Shown piece after piece: positions 1 to 7,204 of a stretch of 11,729 nt of DNA; positions within the stretch are counted from its first letter, which is position 1; each line of letters opens with the position of its first letter. The notes under the pieces are model-generated. The model saw only the letters and a list, made by a program, of their open reading frames with translations. It made no database searches and was not told the origin of the DNA. This stretch comes from CAZKEW01 sp964580435. Its GTDB lineage: Bacteria > Acidobacteriota > Aminicenantia > Aminicenantales > UBA8522. The stretch lies in assembly GCA_964580435.1 (NCBI GenBank), contig CAZOKP010000083.1:1-11729 (forward strand). The letters run 5' to 3'. A program made the position numbers and the translations under genes.

Positions 1-143
1 CCTGTCGCGGTTCACCCCCGGCGCCCTCGCGGTCAATCATGTTGTTTCCAGAGCCGAAGACCAGGGCATCAAACGCTCGGGGCGGCGGGGGGCCCCCGAA
101 CCACGCCACCCTCCCCTTCTATCAGCATAGGGCTATCACGGAA
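1..143. other. G+C-rich non-coding leader with hairpin
   Basis: I see no convincing gene here. Frame 1 is open but low in complexity (Pro/Arg/Gly-rich) and matches nothing I know. TCGGGG at 77-82 can pair with CCCCGA at 94-99 around an 11-base loop, and within this lies a run of six G followed by five C (87-97). There is no T-run after it, so it is not a standard terminator. It could be part of a dispersed intergenic repeat, but one window cannot show that. Confidence 0.3.
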
Positions 144-170
144 TTGTAAATGCTTCCGTTTGGCCCCGTT
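144..170 (+). promoter_or_regulatory. Candidate sigma-32-like heat-shock promoter of clpB
   Basis: TTGTAAA (144-150) and CCCCGTT (164-170) are separated by 13 bases. This resembles the RpoH pattern CTTGAAA-N13-15-CCCCATNT known from Proteobacteria. Transcription would start near 177 and give a leader of about 50 bases before clpB, a typical RpoH target. The -35 match is imperfect, and whether this organism has an RpoH-type sigma factor is unknown. A TTGACA (179-184) followed by TTTAAA (202-207) with a 17-base spacer is an alternative housekeeping promoter, but its start point would fall inside the ribosome binding site. Confidence 0.35.
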
Positions 171-227
171 CTCTTTCCTTGACAGAAGGCGCAGCCGCAT
201 ATTTAAATAGGAAAGGAGTAAAAGAAA

Positions 228-2825
228 ATGAGATGGGATAAATTCACGGTCATGTCACAGGAATCGTTCCAAACGGCCCAGGCGAAAGCCGAGGAGATGG
301 GGCATCAAGAGGTCCGGCCTGAGCATCTGCTCTGGAGCTTCCTGAGCCAGGAAGAAAACATTGTCGCGGCGGTATTTTCCAAGCTGGGGGTGAATACGAC
401 CCGAATTCGGGAGACGCTGGAACAGGCGTTTGAGCGAATGCCTAAGGTCAGCGGAGGTGAGGTCTATTTCTCCTCATCTCTCCGTCAGGTCATGACCAGA
501 GCCCAGAAGGAAGCCGACAACCTCAAGGACGAATATATTTCGACGGAGCATCTCCTTCTTGCCATTCTTGAGGACAAGTCGACCGAGGCCAGCCGCATTC
601 TTGAAGAAAACGGCGTGACCAAAGAGGCCGTTCTTCAAGCCCTGGCTGCTATTCGAGGAACCCAACGAGTGACCGACCCCGAACCGGAGGGAAAATACCA
701 GGTCCTCCAGAAATACGCCCGCGACCTCACCGAACTGGCCCGACAGGGGAAGCTCGACCCGGTCATCGGCCGCGAAGATGAAATCCGGCGCGTTATCCAG
801 GTTCTCTCCCGTCGGACCAAGAATAATCCCGTTTTAATCGGAGAGGCCGGGGTGGGGAAAACGGCCATTGTCGAAGGATTGGCCCAGCGCATTGCCAATG
901 GCGATGTGCCCCAATCCTTAAAAGACAAGCAGCTTCTGGCGCTCGATATCGGTTCCCTAGTGGCCGGGACGAAATACCGGGGAGAATTTGAAGACAGGCT
1001 GAAGGCCGTTATCAAGGAGGTCAGGGAGGCCAGCGGACGAATCATTCTTTTTATCGATGAGCTTCACACGATCATCGGGGCCGGTGCCGCCGAGGGCGCC
1101 GTGGACGCCTCGAACATGCTCAAGCCGCCCCTGGCGCGCGGTGAACTTCGGGCCGTGGGTGCGACAACGCTCAATGACTATAAAAAATATATCGAGAAAG
1201 ACGCGGCCCTGGAGCGCAGGTTTCAGCAGGTCTTTGTCGGGGAGCCTTCGGTGGAGGACACGATCTCCATTCTCCGGGGGCTTAAGGAAAAATATGAGGT
1301 TCACCACGGCGTTAAGATCAAGGACTCAGCACTTGTGGCGGCCGCGACCCTGTCTCAGCGTTATATCTCCGGCCGGTATCTTCCCGACAAGGCCATCGAC
1401 CTTGTGGACGAGGCCGCCTCCCGCATCCGCATCGAGATCGACAGCATGCCGGAGGAGATCGACGAACTCGAGCGGCGGATTCTTCAGCTCGAGATCGAAC
1501 GGCAGGCCCTGAAAAAAGAGAAGGACGACGCTTCCAAAGAGAGGCTGGAAAAGCTAAGCAAAGAGCTGGCCGATCTCAGAGAAAAGAGCGCTTCTCTCAA
1601 AGGTCACTGGCAGAGGGAAAAAGACTTGATCGATGCCATGAACAGGCTCAAAGAGCAGACCGACGCGCTGAAAATCGAAGAACAGAACGCCGAGCGCCGC
1701 GGGGACCTGGAGCGGGTAGCCGAGATCCGCTACGGCAAACTGATCGAAATCTCTAAACAGATGGAGAAGCTATCCGCTCAACTGGCCGAACTTCAGAAGA
1801 CGGGGAAGATGCTCAAGGAGGAAGTGGACGAGGAGGACGTGGCCGAGGTGGTCTCGCGCTGGACCGGAATTCCTGTTTCCAAAATGCTCGAAGGCGATGT
1901 CGAGCGTCTGATCAAAATGGAGGACAACCTGGCTAAGCGTGTCGTCGGCCAGGACCATGCTTTGAGGGTCGTCTCCGATACCATCCGGCGGGCACGAGCA
2001 GGGATCCAGGACGTCTCCCGGCCGCTGGGATCCTTCATTTTTCTGGGTCCGACTGGAGTGGGGAAGACCGAGTTGGCGCGCGCCCTGGCCGAGTTCCTTT
2101 TTGATGACGAGAGGGCCATGGTCAGGCTGGACATGTCGGAATATATGGAGAAGCACACGGTCTCCCGTCTGATCGGAGCGCCGCCCGGCTACGTCGGCTA
2201 TGAAGAAGGGGGCCAGCTGACCGAGGCCATCAAGCGCCGGCCCTACTCCATTGTCCTTCTGGATGAGATCGAGAAGGCCCATCCCGACGTCTTCAACATC
2301 CTGCTCCAGATCCTGGATGACGGCCGGCTGACGGACGGCAAGGGACGGACGGTGAATTTCCGCAACACGATCATCATCATGACCTCCAACCTGGGGAGCC
2401 ACGTGATCAAGGAATTCAGCCTGGACTATGAAACAATGGAGAGGGAAGTTAAAAAAATTCTGGAGAGCTCCTTCAGGCCAGAGTTCCTGAATCGCATTGA
2501 CGAGATCGTCCTTTTCAAGGCGCTGACCAAGCAAGTCCTGCTCCGGATCGTCGACATCCAGTTGGACCAGCTCCGCCGCCGGCTCGAGGAGAGAAAAATC
2601 GCCTTGGACCTCAGTCAGAAGGCCAAAGAGCTCCTGGCCGAGAGAGGATATGACCCTGTTTATGGCGCCCGGCCTCTGAAGAGGGAAATCCAGCAGGAGA
2701 TCCAGAACCCGCTGGCCCTTCAGCTTCTGGAGGGGAAATACCAGGAGGGCGATACCGTTAAGGTCGATGTGGATAAGGATAAGAATTTCCTTTTCAAGAA
2801 GTCATCCCGGCGCGATTCAGATTGA
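228..2825 (+). CDS. clpB: ATP-dependent chaperone ClpB (protein disaggregase)
   Basis: This is a full-length cytosolic Hsp100 disaggregase of 865 residues, the usual ClpB size. Working with DnaK, such proteins pull polypeptides out of aggregates through a hexameric pore. The Clp N-terminal repeat domain spans about residues 9-150. The first AAA+ domain has Walker A GEAGVGKT (205-212), Walker B ending in DE (277-278), pore tyrosine Y250 and arginine fingers R330/R331. A charged coiled-coil middle domain (about 400-530) separates ClpB from ClpA/ClpC. The second AAA+ domain has GPTGVGKT (607-614), LLDE (677-680), the GYVGY pore loop (654-658), R756 and sensor-2 GARPLKRE (813-820). There is no ClpP-docking IGF/L-type loop, as expected for ClpB. 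GGAG at 214-217 lies 10 bases before the chosen ATG. The ATG at codon 9 has no such site. A heat-shock-like promoter candidate lies upstream. Confidence 0.97.
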   Translation: MRWDKFTVMSQESFQTAQAKAEEMGHQEVRPEHLLWSFLSQEENIVAAVFSKLGVNTTRIRETLEQAFERMPKVSGGEVYFSSSLRQVMTRAQKEADNLKDEYISTEHLLLAILEDKSTEASRILEENGVTKEAVLQALAAIRGTQRVTDPEPEGKYQVLQKYARDLTELARQGKLDPVIGREDEIRRVIQVLSRRTKNNPVLIGEAGVGKTAIVEGLAQRIANGDVPQSLKDKQLLALDIGSLVAGTKYRGEFEDRLKAVIKEVREASGRIILFIDELHTIIGAGAAEGAVDASNMLKPPLARGELRAVGATTLNDYKKYIEKDAALERRFQQVFVGEPSVEDTISILRGLKEKYEVHHGVKIKDSALVAAATLSQRYISGRYLPDKAIDLVDEAASRIRIEIDSMPEEIDELERRILQLEIERQALKKEKDDASKERLEKLSKELADLREKSASLKGHWQREKDLIDAMNRLKEQTDALKIEEQNAERRGDLERVAEIRYGKLIEISKQMEKLSAQLAELQKTGKMLKEEVDEEDVAEVVSRWTGIPVSKMLEGDVERLIKMEDNLAKRVVGQDHALRVVSDTIRRARAGIQDVSRPLGSFIFLGPTGVGKTELARALAEFLFDDERAMVRLDMSEYMEKHTVSRLIGAPPGYVGYEEGGQLTEAIKRRPYSIVLLDEIEKAHPDVFNILLQILDDGRLTDGKGRTVNFRNTIIIMTSNLGSHVIKEFSLDYETMEREVKKILESSFRPEFLNRIDEIVLFKALTKQVLLRIVDIQLDQLRRRLEERKIALDLSQKAKELLAERGYDPVYGARPLKREIQQEIQNPLALQLLEGKYQEGDTVKVDVDKDKNFLFKKSSRRDSD

Positions 2826-2846
2826 CATCGCCTTGGAATATATAGT
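2822..2846 (+). promoter_or_regulatory. Weak promoter candidate before the FadL-like gene
   Basis: TTGACA (2822-2827) overlaps the clpB stop codon, and TATAGT (2841-2846) follows, but the spacer is only 13 bases against the optimum of 17. The 58-base gap is very A+T-rich compared with the genes around it, which suits a separate promoter. No terminator is visible after clpB, so read-through transcription is equally possible. Confidence 0.25.
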
Positions 2847-2883
2847 AAACATATAGAAATAATGAGATAACGTGGAGGTCAAG

Positions 2884-4200
2884 ATGAAGAAACAAAGAGC
2901 GGTCCTTTTAGCTGTCGCGCTAGTTCTCGGGCTGAGCACTCTGGCTTTGGCCAATGGCTTAAATCTCAATAGTTTAGGTAGCCGGGCCCTCTCCATGGGA
3001 GGAGCTTTCGTCGGGCTGGCTGACGATTTCAGCACCATCTATTGGAACCCGGCCGGGCTCTCCCATTTCAAAACAAAATATCTCGGTTTCTATGGAACGG
3101 ATATCATCCCCAGCGGCACGTACCTCTTTCAACAGCCCACGCAGGCGGGCCTTCTGACCGTTGTCGATGCCCATACGAAAACCAAAAACTATCTGTCCGG
3201 CATGCTGACCTATTATCATCCGATCAACGAGTCCCTCGTTGCCGGAATCGGGGTTTACGTCCCCTCGGGTCTCGGAGCGACTTGGGATGGGCAGGACTTT
3301 AAGCTCGTTACCAACGGAACCTCCTACGAGTTGGAGAGCCGCGTGGGGATGATTACCATTGCCCCGGCTGCCTCCTATCAGATCAACGAGAAGGTCTCTG
3401 TCGGAGCGGCTCTCAATATCAATTACGGGATGTTTTCGATAAAACGATGGGCCGGAACTGTCGAAATTCCCCAGCAGGGCGAGCTCGATCTTGGCCAGTT
3501 TGATGAAAGTCTGAATGGCTGGGGCATTGGCGCCACGTTCGGGGCGTTGTTCAAGCTGAATGATAAGTTTAGTTTCGGCCTGACCATCCGGACGCCGAGC
3601 AAGCTGAAGCTGGGCGGGAATGTGAATATCCAGAACATTGATCTCCTTGGCCCCAATTTCAAGAATCAATCTGCGGCCGACCTGGATTTGACCACGCCAT
3701 GGTGGATCGCCGGAGGAGTCGCTTTCCGCCCGATGAAGGACCTGATTGTAACAGCCGATCTGCAGTGGACCCAATGGTCGACGGTCAAACAGCTCGTTAC
3801 CATGTTCAAGGATCCCTACTGGGACCTTTTAATGACCGGAAGCGGAGAAAATGTCGTCCCGATGCGCTGGAAAGACGCCCTGCAGCTCCGGGTCGGAGCC
3901 GAGTACATGCTCTACCAGAACGTTGCCCTTCGCGCCGGCTATTACTACGATCCGACCCCAGTTCCAGACAGCACCATGAATGTCCTTTTGCCCTGCTTTA
4001 CGTTTAATACTGTCACCTTGGGGCTGGGGTACGATCTTAACGGTCTGCAGATCGATTTCGGGTTCGAAATTCTTTTCGGGAACCAAAGGCAAGTGGACTT
4101 CGCCAAATGGGTTTACGACCCGAACTATGCATCTGCCATGCCCGGCGTCTACGGCATGAATATTTATGTCCCGAATATCTCGGTCAGTTATAAATTTTAA
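2884..4200 (+). CDS. Outer-membrane protein, OMPP1/FadL/TodX family
   Basis: The product is a predicted 438-residue outer-membrane beta-barrel of the family that takes long-chain fatty acids or other hydrophobic compounds across the outer membrane. A signal peptide (residues 1-23, cut after ALA) is followed by the family's N-terminal signature GSRALSMGGAF (32-42) and a downstream Asn-Pro-Ala-Gly motif, which correspond to the region of the luminal hatch. The rest alternates aromatic and polar residues in strand-like fashion and ends in a terminal Phe (SVSYKF), as barrel proteins recognised by the assembly machinery do. An upstream in-frame GTG at 2872 would add four residues, but GGAGG at 2874-2878 lies five bases before the ATG at 2884 and fixes the start there. 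The transported substrate cannot be told from sequence. It lies 58 bases after clpB and is probably not functionally tied to it. Confidence 0.9.
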   Translation: MKKQRAVLLAVALVLGLSTLALANGLNLNSLGSRALSMGGAFVGLADDFSTIYWNPAGLSHFKTKYLGFYGTDIIPSGTYLFQQPTQAGLLTVVDAHTKTKNYLSGMLTYYHPINESLVAGIGVYVPSGLGATWDGQDFKLVTNGTSYELESRVGMITIAPAASYQINEKVSVGAALNINYGMFSIKRWAGTVEIPQQGELDLGQFDESLNGWGIGATFGALFKLNDKFSFGLTIRTPSKLKLGGNVNIQNIDLLGPNFKNQSAADLDLTTPWWIAGGVAFRPMKDLIVTADLQWTQWSTVKQLVTMFKDPYWDLLMTGSGENVVPMRWKDALQLRVGAEYMLYQNVALRAGYYYDPTPVPDSTMNVLLPCFTFNTVTLGLGYDLNGLQIDFGFEILFGNQRQVDFAKWVYDPNYASAMPGVYGMNIYVPNISVSYKF

Positions 4201-4378
4201 TCCGCCGCCCGGGGGGCGTTTGGCCCAGTGTTGCGCCGGAGACAGGAAGGCAAACTTAACTCTTGAAGAGGCGAAATAAGCTTCTCTTTCTCCGTGATAA
4301 GAATGGCCCTGTGACAGCGCGCCCTTTTTTCCCATTCTTTGCCTTTAGGGGAGACGTTGCAGATGCTGCGGTTGAGTT
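4201..4378. other. Intergenic region before galU, nothing firm
   Basis: No gene is seen. CGCCC/GGGCG can pair around 4206-4217 and AAGAGGC/GCTTCTCTT around 4265-4287 with a two-base bulge. Neither is followed by a solid T-run, so I do not call a terminator. No convincing promoter for galU was found. Confidence 0.3.
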
Positions 4379-4390
4379 AAAGGAGGGAGA

Positions 4391-5257
4391 ATGAAAGTCA
4401 GGAAAGCCATCATTCCGGCAGCCGGGTTCGGAACGCGTTTTCTCCCCGCCACCAAGGCCCTGCCCAAAGAGATGATCGCCGTCATCGACAAGCCGCTCAT
4501 CCAGTACACCGTAGAGGAAATCCTCGGAGCTGGGATCCGACATATCGCCGTGATTACGAGCCGCGGCAAGTCGGCCATGGAAGACCACTTCGCGCCCAGC
4601 CCGGAACTCGAATCTTTCCTCAAAGCCAAAGGCAAACTTGACCTGCTTGAAGATGTGCGGAAGATTCGAAAATTGGCGGATTTCACCTATATCCGCCAGC
4701 CTAAGGCACTCGGCCTCGGCCATGCCATCCTGATGGGAGAGCGTTTTGCCGCCGGCGAGCCCGTGGCCGCTCTCACGCCCGATGATATCTACGACTGCTC
4801 GGTCCCTTGTACCAAACAGCTTGTTGACGCCTTCGCGGAGCTCCGGGGTACAGTGATCGTTTTGGGACGGGTGGACAGGGAAGGAACGAAAAAGTACGGC
4901 ATCATTAAGGTGAAGAGGCAGCTTTCCGAGCGGGTTTTTGAGGTCGCGGACATGCACGAAAAGCCAGGACCCGAGAAAGCCTTTTCCGACCTGGGAATTC
5001 TGGGTCGCTACGTCTTTACACCGGAGATTTTCGAGGCTATAAAAAGAACGCCGGCCGATTCGAGGGGCGAGATTCAGATTACTGATGCGATCAGGATCCT
5101 CCTCGACAGTCAGCCGGTTTACGGGTTTCTTTTTGAGGGAAAGCGTTACGACTGTGGAAACAAGCTCGGTTTTCTTGAGGCGACCATTGCCCTCGCGCTC
5201 AAGAATCCTGAATTCAGCGGTCCGGTAAAAGAGATCATCAAGGCACACCTGCGCTGA
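4391..5257 (+). CDS. galU: UTP--glucose-1-phosphate uridylyltransferase
   Basis: This cytosolic enzyme makes UDP-glucose from UTP and glucose-1-phosphate, feeding envelope polysaccharide, glycogen/trehalose and galactose metabolism. At 288 residues it has the usual GalU length. The nucleotidyltransferase signature starts at residue 6 (AIIPAAGFGTRFLPATKALPK), with the G-rich loop and Lys contacting UTP. LGLGHAI (108-114) is the conserved uridine/sugar loop, and Asp131/Asp132 in LTPDD supply the metal-binding acidic residues. EKPGPEKA (190-197), GEIQITDAI (226-234) and GKRYDCGNKLG (250-260) complete the family pattern. AAAGGAGG at 4379-4386 gives a strong ribosome binding site four bases before the ATG. 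The convergent glycosyltransferase gene downstream could draw on nucleotide sugars, but the arrangement does not prove a shared pathway. Confidence 0.95.
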   Translation: MKVRKAIIPAAGFGTRFLPATKALPKEMIAVIDKPLIQYTVEEILGAGIRHIAVITSRGKSAMEDHFAPSPELESFLKAKGKLDLLEDVRKIRKLADFTYIRQPKALGLGHAILMGERFAAGEPVAALTPDDIYDCSVPCTKQLVDAFAELRGTVIVLGRVDREGTKKYGIIKVKRQLSERVFEVADMHEKPGPEKAFSDLGILGRYVFTPEIFEAIKRTPADSRGEIQITDAIRILLDSQPVYGFLFEGKRYDCGNKLGFLEATIALALKNPEFSGPVKEIIKAHLR

Positions 5258-5275
5258 GTTTTCTTCAAGCGGCAA

Positions 5276-5983
5276 TCACAACACAGCGATCCGCCATCTA
5301 TTGACGATCTCCCACTCATACCGCACCGTCCGGCCGTTCTTGTATTTCCCTTTCTCCACCGACCGCTTTTTTTTCTTGAACAGCCGCCGGTTGTGTCTGT
5401 TGCTCCGGTTCATCCCCGGTGTTGCACCGTTTTCAAGCTCGATGAGCGCCACTTCCTCCAATCGAACGATCCTGCAGCTGCGCTCGAACAGCAAGCGCAG
5501 GAGGATGTCACCCTTGCCGTGATGGCCGCAGAAGTCCTCGTCATATCCTCCCACTTTCCAGAACGTTTTCCGATGGACCAGGAACGTATTCGGATGAGGA
5601 TGTTTTGCTGAACCATCCTCCTGCTGGCGGCCGAAATAGTAGACTGTGCCGGGGTCTTTGGTCATAGAGAGAACGTGGCTCAGGCCTTCTGCGGGGAACA
5701 AGTGGTCTATGTCACTTGGTATGGCCCATTCTCCTTCTGCGAGCTTCAAACCGAGGTTCCGCGCGCCATGCTGGTTCCAGGGAATGTCCTCTTTAACCCG
5801 GACCAACGTGAGGTTGATCGGGCAATCGCCCGGGACCAGTGCAGCTTCCGGTGAGCCATCGTCCACAAGAACATATTCTATGCGTCGGGCCAAGTCCTGA
5901 GGCAGATGGGTCCACAGTTCGAGCTGGCGCTCCAAGCAGACTTTGTTATTGTAATAGGGGTAGACTAAGGTCAGTTCAATCAT
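5276..5983 (-). CDS. Family 2-like glycosyltransferase
   Basis: This is a 235-residue GT-A-fold glycosyltransferase with no membrane segment, expected in the cytosol or peripheral at the inner membrane. It starts with the typical first strand (LTLVYPYYNN), has the nucleotide-binding DDGS (41-44), WNQHGARNLG (69-78) in the region that normally holds the ARN/G helix, and a DID metal motif (91-93). GGYDEDFCGHHGKGD (145-159) corresponds to the GYDE-F-G-G-D acceptor/catalytic segment seen in GT2 and galactosyltransferase-like C-terminal domains. The C-terminus (200-223) is strongly basic. Donor and acceptor sugars are unknown. A TAG lies in frame three codons before the ATG, so this is the earliest start in the frame, but no clear Shine-Dalgarno site precedes it. 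Its stop is 18 bases from that of galU, so the two genes converge. Confidence 0.8.
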   Translation of the reverse strand: MIELTLVYPYYNNKVCLERQLELWTHLPQDLARRIEYVLVDDGSPEAALVPGDCPINLTLVRVKEDIPWNQHGARNLGLKLAEGEWAIPSDIDHLFPAEGLSHVLSMTKDPGTVYYFGRQQEDGSAKHPHPNTFLVHRKTFWKVGGYDEDFCGHHGKGDILLRLLFERSCRIVRLEEVALIELENGATPGMNRSNRHNRRLFKKKKRSVEKGKYKNGRTVRYEWEIVNRWRIAVL

Positions 5984-5996
5984 CCGCGACTAATTA

Positions 5997-6026
5997 ACCA
6001 TATCACACGAAAAATGATACGGTCAA
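5997..6026 (-). promoter_or_regulatory. Candidate promoter of the glycosyltransferase gene
   Basis: Read on the - strand, TTGACC (6021-6026) and TATGGT (5997-6002) are 18 bases apart. The predicted start of transcription falls only a few bases before the ATG at 5983, which fits the missing Shine-Dalgarno site if the mRNA is nearly leaderless. Both hexamers are imperfect. Confidence 0.3.
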
Positions 6027-6105
6027 TGAGCAACGTCTGCATCTCTTCTTTATGTCCAAGACAGCGGCTCAATAAGGCCGAAGGGGGGAACGGAGTTATC
6101 GAGAG

Positions 6106-6137
6106 GAAAAAGGAATGGCGAGGGGCGGAATCGAACC
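6106..6137. repeat. Left copy of a 32-bp perfect direct repeat (att-like core)
   Basis: It runs from GAAAAAGGAATGGCG to GGAATCGAACC and is identical, in the same orientation, to 11673-11704. Bases 6116-6137 are the 3' acceptor strand and T-loop of a - strand tRNA, and 6106-6115 is flank beyond the tRNA end. A perfect repeat that includes the flank is more than the conservation of T-arms between tRNAs would give. It is what duplication of a tRNA 3' end by site-specific integration leaves behind. Confidence 0.75.
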
Positions 6138-6173
6138 CACACGCCTGTCGCCCCGGACTGGATTTTGAGTCCA
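6116..6173 (-). pseudogene. 3' half of a tRNA-Leu(CAA)-like gene, hybrid T arm
   Basis: On the - strand the segment starts at an anticodon arm with loop CTCAAAA (6163-6169, anticodon CAA at 6165-6167) and continues through a long class II variable region, T-loop TTCGATT and acceptor strand ending GCCA. CCA is not encoded. The D arm and 5' acceptor strand are absent: upstream sequence is replaced by the TTTAGGC-repeat block. The 5' side of the T stem is GTGGG, which would need CCCAC, but the 3' side is CCGCC, giving two mismatches. The anticodon stem also has a G-G mismatch at its base. I read it as a non-functional attachment-site remnant whose 3' end came from another tRNA or from the element itself. 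Confidence 0.7.
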
Positions 6174-6176
6174 CCA

Positions 6177-6268
6177 CGCCTAAACAAGTTGAAGCAGACC
6201 TCTCCTTTGTCACCATGTTGTCACCAAGTTTGCCTAAAACCGCCTAACTACGATTAAGGACGCCTAAA
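6177..6268 (-). repeat. Left cluster of phased TTTAGGC repeats (putative recombinase arm sites)
   Basis: On the - strand the octamer TTTAGGCG or a one- or two-base variant occurs at 6177-6184, 6231-6238 (TTTAGGCA), 6241-6248 (GTTAGGCG) and 6261-6268. The last three lie 10 and 20 bp apart, on the same face of the helix. A second motif, TGGTGACAA, occurs at 6207-6215 and 6218-6226, 11 bp apart. Such direct repeats beside a tRNA 3' end resemble arm-type binding sites of tyrosine recombinases. One - strand frame also reads VLGKLGDNMVTKER, which resembles the C-terminal tail of some integrases, with a stop just upstream. So this may equally be the relic 3' end of an integrase gene. Confidence 0.55.
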
Positions 6269-6477
6269 TTGGAGGAGAGTCGAAGACGCCAAAAAATCAG
6301 GGGAAATCCAGAAATAAGGCAGGCTGCTTCTGTTCCACCTCTTTTGCATCGGAAGGACATTGCTGTATTGTTGCTGGAGTCTTTGGTCATACTCCCAAAA
6401 AAACCTCTCGAAGTGATGAAAGAGACTCAATTAGAATACAGCCTTAATAGGATAACGGAAGCGGCAGATAATCGGGC
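6269..6477. other. Non-coding stretch between the junction and lemA
   Basis: No supportable gene. AAAAAATCAGGGGAAAT at 6291-6307 resembles 11650-11666 next to the right repeat, so homology of the two junctions extends this far, with an 11-base length difference. A - strand frame open at about 6256-6430 reads plausibly protein-like (FERFFWEYDQRL), but it has no ATG-plus-ribosome-site start and I do not recognise it. Confidence 0.35.
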
Positions 6478-6506
6478 TTGCATTACGGCCGGAACGTCGT
6501 TAGAAT
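6478..6506 (+). promoter_or_regulatory. Candidate promoter of the lemA operon
   Basis: TTGCAT (6478-6483) and TAGAAT (6501-6506) have a 17-base spacer. The -10 box matches five of six consensus bases and the -35 box only three. Transcription would start near 6513, leaving about 42 bases before the lemA ATG, a reasonable leader. Confidence 0.42.
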
Positions 6507-6554
6507 TCTGGTCATACGGAATGATCGGATTTCCGTTGAAAGGCAGGAAAACAC

Positions 6555-7202
6555 ATGGTCAATGAAGGAACTTCCGCTGCGGCGACAGCTCCAAAAAAGA
6601 AATTTGGAATCGGCCTGGGGTGTCTGGCTATCATCGTCATTCTGGCTATCATCCTGGGCGCAGGGGTCGTCGGCCAGTATAATTCGCTTGTCTCGCTCGA
6701 TCAGAAGGTGAGGTCGCAATGGGCTCAGGTCGAGAACGTATATCAACGCCGGGCCGACCTCGTGCCGAACCTCGTCGAGACCGTCAAGGGAGCAGCAAAT
6801 TTCGAGAAGGAGACATATGCGGCGGTCACGGAGGCCCGAGCCAAGGTCGGGCAGATCCGGGTGGACGAGAAAATGCTCAGCGATCCCGATGCCTTTGCCA
6901 AATTCCAGCAAGCCCAAGACCAGTTGGGGTCGGCGATCTCGCGCCTGCTTGTAGCTGTGGAAAACTATCCGGACCTCAAGGCCACCCAAAACTTCCGCGA
7001 CCTCCAGGTTCAACTCGAGGGCACGGAGAACCGGATCGCCGTGGAGCGCCAGCGATTCAACGAGACCGCGCAAGCATTCAATACCAAGCGAATGAGCTTT
7101 CCTATGGTTGCCATCGCCGGGCTCTTCGGCCCGCGGTTCGCCGAGAAATCCTATTTCAAAGCGCAAGCGGGCGCGGAGACAGCGCCTAAAGTCAAGTTCT
7201 GA
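6555..7202 (+). CDS. lemA: LemA family protein
   Basis: This is a 215-residue membrane-anchored protein. A basic N-terminus (KKK, 14-16) precedes one hydrophobic helix (about 18-39). The family hallmark follows directly: YNSLVSLDQ (42-50), then WAQVENVYQRRADLVPNLV (56-74). The rest is predicted to be a helical bundle exposed outside the cytoplasm. LemA proteins are widespread, and their biochemical role is not settled. AGGA at 6545-6548 lies six bases before the ATG. The stop is two bases before the start of the next gene, a TPM-domain protein. LemA and TPM proteins are commonly encoded together, which supports both calls and suggests a shared job at the envelope. Confidence 0.93.
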   Translation: MVNEGTSAAATAPKKKFGIGLGCLAIIVILAIILGAGVVGQYNSLVSLDQKVRSQWAQVENVYQRRADLVPNLVETVKGAANFEKETYAAVTEARAKVGQIRVDEKMLSDPDAFAKFQQAQDQLGSAISRLLVAVENYPDLKATQNFRDLQVQLEGTENRIAVERQRFNETAQAFNTKRMSFPMVAIAGLFGPRFAEKSYFKAQAGAETAPKVKF

Positions 7203-7204
7203 TC

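Noticed and set aside
1770..2534. Long - strand frames opposite clpB
   Set aside because: Antisense shadows of the conserved second AAA+ domain.
4206..4217. G+C hairpin after the FadL-like gene as a terminator
   Set aside because: The loop is short and no T-run follows the stem.
4256..5275. 339-codon - strand frame opposite galU
   Set aside because: It is the antisense shadow of galU, which has full family motifs and a strong ribosome site.
5980..6216. - strand 78-codon frame across the half-tRNA
   Set aside because: It reads through the tRNA remnant and repeat block; tRNA-overlapping frames of this kind are artefacts.
6256..6430. - strand frame reading FERFFWEYDQRLQQQY
   Set aside because: Protein-like in places but lacks a credible start, is only about 58 codons long and is not recognisable; perhaps a relic.
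6269..6565. 98-codon + strand frame before lemA
   Set aside because: No ribosome site and no recognisable features; it overlaps the lemA start and the lemA promoter candidate, and begins inside the left junction homology.
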